A stretch of 64,000 nt of DNA from Trichaptum fuscoviolaceum (lineage: Eukaryota > Basidiomycota > Agaricomycetes > Hymenochaetales > Trichaptaceae), in NCBI GenBank assembly GCA_910574455.1, contig CAJSYZ010000003.1, positions 4,587,250 through 4,651,249 on the forward strand. The letters run 5' to 3'. Position numbers and translations under genes: made by a program. Shown here in pieces: positions 54,816-64,000 of the stretch (within the stretch, counting starts at the first letter, position 1; every line of letters begins with the position of its first letter). The notes under the pieces were generated by a model that saw only the letters and a list, made by a program, of their open reading frames with translations, was not told where the DNA came from and searched no databases.

Positions 54816-56187
54816 ATGGTGTTTGGCCTTTTTGGACGGAAAGCAGCCCCTGTAACTCAGGTTGATGATGTACAGAAACAACTACGCACCCCTTCTCCAT
54901 CTGAGTCTATATCTGCGGTCACAGGTCCACCGCAGTCTCCAGAACTACCCCCCATTGATGGACCTCGTGGCTTAAAGCGTTCGCGCAGTCATTCTCCAAC
55001 AAGACCGACGTCTGGCGACATCCAGCTTCCTCCAGCAGACGCCGGCGAGCTGTTAGAACTAATACAGAAAGTTCCTGCGAAGACATTACACTCCTTCGTC
55101 GTTACAAGCATCCCGAATGCATCGCAGCAAGAGATCCAAGCTCTAATCGAATTCTTTGCTACACTGACTCCGCCGCCCAAGCTGCACTGCGTGCGCTGTC
55201 ACAAGAACTACGTCGAAGTTGAGAACACGGACCGGAGTTGCCTCGTGCCGCATGATGATGAAAGCGCAGAAGTCGAGTATGTGGGTAACGCGAAGAGCAA
55301 AGTTGCAGGTGTGGTTGGAACCACGTATGAGACGCTGTGGGGATGCTGCAACAAATTAGTGGAAGTGCGTTCAATCGTGCGATCATTTCAAAGCACGGAT
55401 TAATCTAACAAGCTTCTTTCATCAGGGCGACGGGGATCAAGGTCCACCAGACGGATGGTGTTATGAAGGGTTCCATACTACGGACGTCAAACGCGCTCGC
55501 TTTCGTGCAGATTCGACGCCCCAGGCCGACAAGCTTATCTCATGTCGGAGAATGCGCTGTTTTAGCCAGGACGATCCGGCCGAAGGGCGCGCACGAAGCC
55601 AGCGGGCAGTGGCTCAGAAGAGTTTGAAGGAAGAGAGCGACGAAGAGGAGGACTACGACGAGAGAGAGCTGGAGCGGGAGGCAGCTGTCTTGGAGGGTGC
55701 CAAACGGCAGAGAAAGAAGAGCATTGGGCATCAGAAGCGCAAGAGCGATGCGAATGCGATGGAAATTGAAGCCGACGAGACTCAAAGTGTTGCTGGATCA
55801 TCGAAGTCGAATGCGAAGGATAAAGAAGATAAAGTCGGAAAAGCCACGAAACCAAAACCGAAGAGTACGAAGGCGGAAAGCATGAAGCCGAAGTCGGCCG
55901 CGGCAAAGTCCAAGACATCTGTCATACCTGTACCACCTGTGCAGTCACCCTCCACCCTTCCAGAATCATCAGTGCCACCAAGGTTAGATATCAGTGGCGG
56001 TGATGCCGAGATGACCTCTGCGTTCGCTGAACAGGCGGAGGTCAGGCCAAAGCCGAAGAAACCCAGAAAACCAAGGAAGAGCACGGATGGGGGGAAATAC
56101 GTTCCGCCGAAAGGTGAAGAAGAGTCTACGGATGAGGAACCTGTCGATATCGATCGGCCCAAGCGCAAGAAGCGTAAATCAGCGTAA
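54816..56187 (+). CDS. Unrecognised nuclear-type protein with a Cys/His cluster
   Basis: Two exons joined at ...GCCNKLVE|GDGDQGPPDGW give about 440 residues. The start is MVFGLFGRKAAPVTQVDDVQ. Residues about 50-70 are Ser/Pro/Arg-rich (KRSRSHSPTRPTS). A middle domain has LHCVRCHKNYVEVENTDRSC, then WGCCNKLVEG and WCYEGFHTTDVKRAR, a Cys/His set (CxxCH...C...H...CC...C...H) that looks like an unusual zinc-binding site. The C-terminal half is low-complexity: KESDEEEDYDERE, repeated Lys/Pro/Ser (KPKPKSTKAESMKPKS) and KPKKPRKPRKSTDGG, with end RPKRKKRKSA, a nuclear-localisation type tail. I do not recognise a named family. Confidence 0.75.
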
Positions 56188-56826
56188 ATGTGCACTAATC
56201 TTAGGCCTTCTTCTCGTTGTCCGTCGCAAATGAAAGGGTCACATGCAAAATTGGGTACGTTTATCTCGTACAGGAGATTTCAACATACTTTACCATCTAT
56301 TCATTTGTTGTGGCATCGTTCCCTGCCGGATATGATATATCTACTGGTGTTGTACTTTTTTATTATTACTCCGACTGAATTGTGGCATTTGGTCCACTGC
56401 TATATCTTGATCCACCCACCTACCGCCTTTTATTATGGATTGATCCAATTTCTTTCCTTCTAACTTTCAGAATCCTTCACGATTCGTGTTTGATCCTCCA
56501 TGCAAATGTAAGCACGCTAAGCGCACTTTTGATGGTGAAGCTCGGCTTTCCTTTCGTATTAATCTTGCACACCTGATCTCATCAACTCAACCCACTTTCT
56601 TTTGCTTCTTCCTCATCTGTATATCAGACCATGCACCATTCATTCGTTCTGCTTTGGGATTTCGCTGCCGATACTTTGAACTTAGCCCCATCGCTTGACT
56701 CCCCCCTTCTCTTGTGGATACATTAATATGTGCATAAATAATGGGACTTCAAGCATCGCATACTTGTACAGTAGGAAATACAGAATGTTTCTTTCCTCAT
56801 TCAAAGACAATCGTTCACTCTACAGC
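56188..56826. other. Convergent spacer, pyrimidine-rich
   Basis: About 0.64 kb, T/C-rich on the plus strand, between two convergent genes. The open frames there are short and hydrophobic because of the T-rich composition; they are probably not genes. Confidence 0.45.
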
Positions 56827-57798
56827 TTATATCCAATTTCTCTCCCAAGCAATTCCATCACAGTATATCCCCCTGCGCTTATGCTCTGTGAAGAACGTAT
56901 ACATCTTCTCCGCCTTGTCCTTGGCGCCCGTCACGCCTAGGTGACCTCCGTAGAACTCGTCTGCATATCTGTCGCTTTTCGCTTCATCCATCGGGTTATT
57001 CTTCATCTCAAACACGAGATCCCGACTGCGCGATGCCCATATCCATCTGGAGATGTGAATCGAAGCCGAGGGATCACGAGGGACCGGGTCGAATGTAGCC
57101 CATCGTATCCCGGACTTGGGGTCGATGTCGCCAAGGGCACAGAATTTCTTGAAGTATTTAAGCCCCATGAATCCACATCTACAATCACAGTGCGTATGAA
57201 TAAGCGTGATCTGGTTTGCGAGGGAGAAAGAAAAGGACAGGTATTCAGAAACTTACCCAGATGCTCCCCAAGTACGCCACTCAATATGTACTGGGGGTTC
57301 GTCAAGAATGATAGGTGGGTATCTTCGTGCGGGCTGCCTGAGTCTTCGGCTGCATACAGTGTATTCCTATTAGATTTTATTAGCTTCGAGCAAACTAAAA
57401 CACATAGCCATCCAAGTTGCAATCGAACTATTCGAGTAGCTTACCCATTTCGCTTCATCTGACTTTTTGGTGGGAGCACATAGTCTCGCGAAGAAGCGAT
57501 TCACCTCCGCGAAGGAAGCGAGACGCTGCTGGGGAGTCGCCAGTTCAATGATAGTGGGCCAAAGGTCCTCGAACAGGTTGCTGGACTGAGACAGCATGTC
57601 AATGATTTTAGGATGTAACTCGATGTCCGATACTGGATCCTTATAGTCCCATTCATCTAAAGGGGGCAAAAAAGCGTCAGAGGAAGGCAAGTGGGCGTAT
57701 TGTGGATCAGCTGCAAAGACGGCAGATCTTGAATTCTGTCCGTCATCGCTGTCTACGCTTAACGAAGGAGGGGACGAGTCGAACTCCGAAGTAGACAT
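56827..57798 (-). CDS. Unrecognised fungal protein
   Basis: Three exons, about 270 residues. Exon 1 starts MSTSEFDSSPPSLSVDSDDG (polar, Ser/Asp-rich), then DAFLPPLDEWDYKDPVSDIE, KIIDMLSQSSNLFEDLWPTI and LASFAEVNRFFARLCAPTKK. Exon 2 gives NTLYAAEDSGSPHEDTHLSF, and exon 3 GLKYFKKFCALGDIDPKSGI, RWATFDPVPRDPSASIHISR and YADEFYGGHLGVTGAKDKAE, with end GIAWERNWI. No domain was recognised and no signal peptide or membrane segment is visible. The exon-1 donor (TGG|GTAAGC type) and open exons support a real gene. The start at 57798 was chosen because the frame further up lacks an ATG close to conserved-looking sequence. Confidence 0.65.
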
Positions 57799-58258
57799 TG
57801 AGGAGAGGAGGATCTGCTTTAATGAGGTGAAAAGTCCAGCGTCAGATGCACAGTGGAAGATCAAAGTGACTGTCTAACGGAAAGCAGAGGACAGCTCATT
57901 CAATTTCTTCAAGAATCTTAAGTACAATCAGCACATCGATTGAGCCATCCAGAAAGCGTCGCTTAAAGTAGACGTCTAAAGCTATTGTGAGCTTCGAGCC
58001 TGAAGTTGCTTTAAAGGGTGTAGTATACGAAATAGTGACTTGGAGCCTGAGGGAAAGTAAGTCAGATCTGATTCAAGTAGTATCGGCGATGCAGTAACGT
58101 ACATAATAGTAAATAGTCTACTGATAAAGCATATATGTATTTATATATAGTAAGTTATATGCGTTTCCTTTGAAAAGGTCAAAATGGAGTAGAAATACAT
58201 GCACCGTTGTCGTCAATCATGAGAACAGAATGAAGTAAGGGATTGATGTCGAGCAACC
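57799..58258. other. Spacer
   Basis: A 460-base AT-rich spacer (including TATATATAG near 58141-58150) between the unrecognised gene's start and the SMC5 stop. No gene was seen. Confidence 0.4.
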
Positions 58259-61200
58259 TCAGTGTGCTCTGCCACGCGTCTTCGCAAGATAGCGGTCAAT
58301 CATAGCCATCATGTTTCCGCTAGTGTTATCATCCGGTAACCATTCGCCGTTATTCACGCAGAGGACCTTCATGCGAGCATCGTATTTTAGGTCCGTGAGC
58401 AACTTCGGAGTGATGAGGAAGTATTGCCCGCTATCGGCCCTGCAGGTCACTTCAACTAGCGAGTTGTGAACAGCCCGTTCGTATCGTGCGTCCATACCCT
58501 AGTTCATGATGGTTTTGTCAAGTATTGAACCACGCCATGACTCGGGAGACTTACCTGATTAATCTCATCCACGAGGGAGAAAGGAGTGCGCGACAGCTCA
58601 GTCAAGCTCATGAGATACATAATAGTCGTTAAAGCACGTTCCTATGAAGAAGATGAGTTGCTTATATTAGGGAGACATATCCAACAAGGAAGACACATAC
58701 TCCTCCGGACTGACGCTGTCCTGTTAGCAATTGCATTTTCTCCGTATCCCTGAACTTGACCATGATGTCAATCGTCCAATTGTCATAGTCGTCATCGGCT
58801 TCACCGATCTTGATTTCACCCGCACAATGGACACCTACATAAGGAGTTTGTGAGATGTCTGAGACTGAGGTGGATGTCCAACTCACGCTCAAAGGAGTCA
58901 GAGAACTTCTTGTTGACTTTTTCGACAAGGGCGCGCAGTGCTGGGTACCATTTGTCCTGTGCCGACAAGTGAGAAATAATGCACATCGGGAAAGAGAAGG
59001 ACATACTCTAGTCTTCCGTAACTTCTTGTCGCAATTCGCTCGTTTGGCCTCTTTGTCTTCGAGAGCTTTACGTAGACCATCAATCTGCGAAGAGAAATCA
59101 GGATATTGTACAGCATCGTAGTCATCGAGCGACTGTAAACCCACCTGGCGTTGACGTTTCTCGAATTGTTCCACAACACCAGGATTCGTGGCCATATTGA
59201 GTTCGAGCTTCGCTCGGAAGTTCTCTAGTTCCTGTCGCATATCATCGACATCTCCGATATCATTTGTCTAGAAACAGGTCCTTTTAGATGTCCTTGTGCA
59301 ACGAAATATCTCGTAACGTACGTTTGCCAGTTGCTCGAAGTGAGAGCGCATTTCGTCGGTGACTGTACTTAGTTTCGCTTTGCTGATGTTTAACTTTTTC
59401 TTTGTAACGTCTTTTACTTGGAAGAACTCCCTGCTGACTAGAAATCCAGATTCAATGAGTAAACACAGGGATATGAACCGTTTTGACTCACTCATCTCGT
59501 ATTCTTCTTGTGCTCTGGCATACTCTTGATCATGAGTACTGACCAGCATTTCTAACGCTGCCAAATTCGCTCCAGCCTGCAATTTTGTGAGTGCTGCCTT
59601 TGTTTGTTGAGTGTTATCCCGAATGACTTTGCGGACGAGCTTTTGCATATCCTTTACGAGAGCAGCCTTTTTCTTCGCCACGTCAAAGAGCTTGGTACGT
59701 AATTCTTGCCGAACTTCGTCCACCGGAGGGGCATTCTGTTCTCTCTCAAGCTTGCCTTGGAAGTTGGCTGTACTCTGGAAATAAGTCCTCTATAACTATA
59801 ACACGGCCAAAATTGACGTACCTAGCCTGGCTGTTAAAGCGGCAATCCTCCTGCGCAATTCCAACAGTGCATTTCTTCTCGCAGCCACAGCGTTCCTTTC
59901 CCCTTCCATCTCCCCCATACCTGCTTCGACTAAGCGAATTTTCTGATGGATTTTTTCAACCTCTTCATTAGCAGCTTTTTGCAAGGCAGTTGCTTGTTCG
60001 ATTTCGTTCTCGAAATGACGTTTCCTTTCCTGGTCGACTGTGGTAGAAACGCAGTAAGAATAAGAGTGCGAAATAAACAATGCTTTTGATAATTTACCAG
60101 GACGGAAACGTAGAAGATTTTGAGTTCGAAGATCTCGTATGACGTTCACTGGAAGGCGCCTTCCGTACCTCGAGCGAGTGACTTGATTCATTTGGCGTCC
60201 TGTGATGAAAGACCCACTCCCGCCCTTTCCGTTCGGAAGAATGCGAGACACTGCATCCATGGCAGTCTTCGTATCAACTTTGTCGGTATGGAGGGTGATG
60301 GCCTAATGCAATATGTATTAATTTCTAATAGTCATTTGCCACGGATACATACAGTTCGGTGCATCTGGCATTCCATAGTGAGGAAGGTCTTAAGGCTCTC
60401 TGGGAATTCCAGAAGATCTAATGCATAACAATCGAAGCCAATACTTCGCATCTTTAAGAGTAAATTAGATCGGTTTTCATGTTATGAACAATGTTAGCAC
60501 ACCTCGTGTTGGTCCATCGGAGGCGGCATGATTAGATCGGGCCTGAATGGGCGGAACCACGTAAAAATCCTAACTTTTCTTTTCAACTCGTTGTCGTTAT
60601 CGATGATCAACTTATTGAACAACTTGTAATCCTCCTCGCACTGGAAGACGAAAGTCTGAGATAACGAGGAACATTAATGCAACCTTATCGCAAGACAGAC
60701 GAGAAAAGAGTGTCCACACCTTCAACTGGTTTATGCTGATACAGCTTTCCACAGCCTCGCAGTACCTCTGATCTTTAACGCTTAGACTGAGAATGGCTGG
60801 CTCACAAACTTCCATTTTGAAGCGGTCTTTATTTTGGCGAAGCCAACGAACCACGTCTGCAGTATCTCTATCAAATCTATCCAGTGCTTGAAGCTTCTGG
60901 TGTGCAACGTTCTCTAAGTTCTGTAACCTATGACAATTTGCACTTAATTTTCTGAATAATTACAACGAAACAAGCTCACTCAATTCCAGCATTCCGTATA
61001 TTTGTTTTTTGCCTTGCTTCTTCCTCAAGGAAAGGCGCAATTTGCGCCTGTAAATCTTCCTTTTCAGCCCTTGCTCGAACAAGCCGTTCACCTATAGCTC
61101 TCTTAAAATAATATATTCTATCAGTTCGGGTACGGAGAGTAAGTCAACATACATACATTGTCGGCATCTATCTTTGCTTCGTCCTCCATAGCTGGAGGAT

Positions 61201-62876
61201 TATCGATTTCTGCCTGGGTCTGTTGAATCTGCCGGGTGTATGCCGCAATGCGGTCCTTCCGTGCCTTTTCTTTATCCTTTAGCCCGGAAAGCAGTTCCGA
61301 GAGTTGTTCATGTTCTCTCGTCTAAGGGCAGTCATAAGCAAAATGTGGAACGTTGAACGCGAAAGGCACTCACTAATTCATCATTTACTCGCCACTTTCT
61401 TTTCATAGCATCGGTAGCAGCCTTTGCGGCATCCTGGTATCTTTCACGATCGACGGTGCATTTTTCGTATTGCTCCTTAAGTTGCCTGAAAAAACCCATC
61501 CAATTTAACCACGAACAAATAAGTGTTTCTTGTGAACCTACTCTTTGAGTATCCTCACGGGTTCATTCCTCCGCTGAAGCCTTAGAGCCTTCTCATGCAG
61601 AGTTTCACGTAGTGTTCTCAGCCTTTCGTATTCTTTACGCGAGTCGAGATACTCTTTGAAGGGCAGAAGAAGTTCTAAGAGGTCAATCTGTTGCTCGATC
61701 TCTTTGCGTTCCATATATGCTTGCACGTCCTTTTCAAGAGCTGCATTACGCTGTTCTTGAGTCTCCAAGTGACTACGCTCGGAGCTGATCTCCTGTAAAG
61801 ATCTAAGAAATGCATTTGCTTGACAAAGATATGACGACCTACGGCGTTCAGGGTTTTCAAAGTTTTTCCTTCCGTGATAAGAATTGCATGCCATTTAGAG
61901 AGGTTTTCATCTCCCGCAGCCTTTTCAGTAGCCTTCAAGAGCGTTTGAGGAGACATTGACGCAAACTGCGACACCTTATCCTGTGGTAAGAAGGAGCAAA
62001 GGTTGTTAACTTGAATTCCAAGGGCTTCGACGCGTTCTGTGATCTCCGATCCTTTGACTTTCACTCCATTGAGAGTGAACGCCTGTGTTTTTTTGTCGTT
62101 GCGCGCTATATATCTCTGTATAACGAGGTTCGGCTGTCCTCTAGGGCCTTTGACTTCTATCTCAATAGATCCTTCATCATATCCTAGCTTTACGAAGGCT
62201 CCAAGAATGTCTGCGCGACCCAATACCTATTCATAGTGTCAAGACGTGAACAGGAAGACGTGATCACAACTTACTGTCGGAGACCAATTAAGACCCAGAC
62301 AAAGTGCGCACGCGATTGTGGATTTTCCAGTCCCGTTCGGACCCAAAACCATATTGAGATAAGGGCCAGGGCGGAATTCGACATCATCATAAGTCAAAAA
62401 CTGATGAAGTTTCACGCGCACGATGCTTCCCGGAAGATACCTTTGAAATCGTTGTCAGTCGGTGTACGAGTTAATGTATAATGGCATTCGTACCCATCAT
62501 CATCGCGAAGAAGAGGTCCTATGGACGCCCTTGCCTTTCCCTTTCCCATACGGGTGGGCTGAGAATCAGAACCATCTCTGCTGTTGTTTAATCGCGCACG
62601 TTTCGAACCCTTAGGGGAGCCTTCCCCTTCGTCATCCTCGTCGTCGGATTCATCAGCTTGATCAGCTTGCCCCTCTTCCTCTTCCTCCTCCTGCTCCTCC
62701 CCCTCAGGATCGCTGTCTGCCCCTCCAGGCTGCGAGGCGCTCTCTTCAACGCGTGCCTTTCTGTCTTGTCTCAGATTTCGCCTGCTTTCCCTCAATTTCT
62801 GCTCTCTAGATGAGGTAGGCATTTCGTCGATGGTCCGTGAGGATTCGTCTGATTCTGTGTCAGGTCGCCGTGCCAT
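58259..62876 (-). CDS. SMC5: Structural maintenance of chromosomes protein 5
   Basis: Core ATPase of the SMC5/6 complex (DNA repair, replication-fork and recombination control). The start MARRPDTESDESSRTIDEMP opens an acidic extension of about 140 residues (EGEEQEEEEEEG). Then come VRVKLHQFLTYDDVEFRPGP, Walker A GPNGTGKST, LGRADILGAFVKLGYDEG and VNNLCSFLPQDKVSQFASMS, the hallmark of Smc5. Two long coiled-coil arms (Glu/Lys/Arg/Leu-rich) flank a hinge at about 60.4-60.9 kb (YCEAVESCISINQLK, VRIFTWFRPF). The C-terminal head has QSGGERALTTIMYLMSL (signature), PFSLVDEINQGMDARYERAV (Walker B/D-loop) and the end LAKTRGRAH. More than fifteen short introns are present. All ATPase motifs are intact. 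It is divergent from the SH3 gene. Confidence 0.93.
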
Positions 62877-63204
62877 ACTCGCAGCGACGCGACAAGGTTG
62901 AGGACGCGTTTGAAGACGCGTTGAGGCGTTTGACCGCGTCTAATGGTGTTTGGCTGTGTTTACGCCGGATGCCAGATTAGGCAGGGCTGGGTGCGGTCCT
63001 ATTCATGGTGGCACGTTTCTCACCGACCTCGACGTCAACGGCAGCGTCGACGCCGTCTGACACGCTCCTTCATCTCTGAAAGTTGGTGGCGACGTGCGGC
63101 ATACTCGTGCTGATCACTACTCAAGCCCTCAACCTCCAAAGCTTTGCCTTAAAGCCCACGCTGAACTACTTCTCAAGCTCACTTCCTGCGGATTACACGG
63201 CAGC
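62877..63204. other. Divergent promoter of SMC5 and SH3 gene
   Basis: A 328-base CG-rich spacer with repeated GACGCG-type motifs (62885-62940). A sharp divergent promoter is inferred. Confidence 0.5.
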
Positions 63205-64000
63205 ATGCCAGAATACGTCTACGCTCTTCACGACTTTGCTCCAGAACATGAAGATGAAATTGCCTTCAGTGCGGGTGACCGTATCGAGGTGATTGAGAAG
63301 GATGATATGTATGGAGATGGATGGTGGCAGGTGCGTTAACTTCTCTTCTTCATGCCTTCAGTGAAGGCGTTCTCATTCAGACGTCTCTCGCTGGCCCAGG
63401 GACGGAATCTTTTTGGAAAAGTCGGTCTTTTTCCACAGAGCTACACTACAACCGACCAGTCCGTCCTTCAACCTCAACCCGTGCCACAAGCCAACGGCTC
63501 TAGCTCGGTCCCCGTCAACCAGTTACAAGCGCTCGCTGAAGAATCCGATGCGGAATCGAGGAGGGATGAACCGACAGTGGGAAATGGTGACGGTGTGATG
63601 CGAGCCACGCTTACTGATGTGCAACAGGCCATCGAACAACTGGGACGCAGTGGGATCGACCGGGATGGTGGTGGTAGCTTTAGCTTCGCTAGCACACGGG
63701 ACGGAGACACTACAGATCGCGAGCTCGACACCGACAGAGAGACAGACAACGAACAAGTGGAGGAGAATGCGAATGGCTGGCACAAGGGAGGTCGATCTGG
63801 CCTTGCGGAGAAAGCGCGTCTTCAGCAACAGAAACAGCTTGAGCAGGAGGCTGCTCTGGAGGCTGCCGCACTTCCAATACCCGAGTTATCTGCTCCACCG
63901 ATTGAGTTTGAACTGAGCGACGAGAGTGAGGCAGAAGAGGAAGAAAACACGCGTTTCCCTCATCGTGATCATGCTCGCATTCCCGAGGAGGATGAAGAAG
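63205..64000 (+). CDS. SH3-domain protein, Boi-like, N-terminal part
   Basis: The start MPEYVYALHDFAPEHEDEIA is an SH3 domain (ALYDF-type motif, then GDRIEVIEKDDMYGDGWWQ). A short intron follows, then GRNLFGKVGLFPQSYTTT completing the domain. Then come Gln/Pro/Ser-rich sequence and GVMRATLTDVQQAIEQLG, a stretch seen in basidiomycete Boi-like proteins between SH3 and SAM domains. An Asp/Arg-rich region, KARLQQQKQLEQEAALEAAA and an acidic segment (ELSDESEAEEEENTRFPHRD) follow. The gene runs off the window, so SAM and PH domains cannot be checked. Boi proteins act in polarised growth and exocytosis. Confidence 0.8.

Noticed and set aside
56188..56826. Hydrophobic open frames suggesting a small membrane protein
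   Set aside because: Caused by T/C-rich composition of a convergent 3' spacer; overlapping frames in several phases and no conserved pattern.
1..64000. Biosynthetic gene cluster, CRISPR array, rRNA genes
   Set aside because: No core synthase (PKS, NRPS, terpene), no spaced identical repeats and no rRNA sequence were seen.

Overview
The window is nuclear DNA of a filamentous basidiomycete, most likely an agaricomycete (mushroom-forming fungus). Genes carry many short GT-AG introns of about 45-90 bases, are about 2 kb apart on both strands, and include agaricomycete-type families (DUF6593, the short fungal BTB family, HGD/DFD kinase-like proteins, fungal DUF262 proteins). Gene ends were placed by eye from splice sites and family motifs, so exon borders are approximate unless exact positions are given.

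Left part, 0.5-21 kb: mostly housekeeping genes. DBP8 RNA helicase and SUA5 are divergent, followed by a DUF262 protein, an Aro8-type aminotransferase, an intron-containing tRNA-Arg(ACG), a DUF6593-like gene, a six-knuckle Gis2/CNBP protein, an unrecognised small protein, COQ10 and a secreted type-B carboxylesterase. Two long stretches (9.3-10.8 kb and 11.6-14.9 kb) hold no convincing gene.

Middle part, 22-35.5 kb: an accessory, duplication-driven region. It begins with six tiny kinase-like genes in 4.2 kb. Each keeps only a KA-LAPRM motif, a phase-1 intron, an HGD...AN catalytic loop and a DFD motif, and none has an N-lobe; one copy carries a 4-base insertion. Next comes a repeated module, DUF6593 gene - about 1 kb unassigned block - BTB gene, present roughly two and a half times. 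One BTB copy has become an in-frame double-BTB gene, one DUF6593 copy is a pseudogene, and one copy of the unassigned block contains a 474-base element with arms of about 145 bases (MITE-like). BTB and DUF6593 genes are head to head across a duplicated promoter of about 600 bases.

Right part, 36-64 kb: housekeeping again. It holds a divergent 14-3-3 protein, U1 snRNP protein C, a broken and an intact-looking SAM methyltransferase, an OMA1-like M48 metalloprotease, an Atg22/UNC93-like transporter, a U5 snRNP 40K WD40 protein, a probable Arb1 (siRNA chaperone) homologue, two unrecognised conserved-looking proteins, SMC5 and the start of a Boi-like SH3 protein that runs off the end. Splicing (U1-C, U5-40K), ribosome biogenesis and tRNA modification (Dbp8, Sua5), mitochondria (COQ10, OMA1-like) and genome maintenance (SMC5, Arb1) are represented, but nothing suggests that the housekeeping genes form a cluster.
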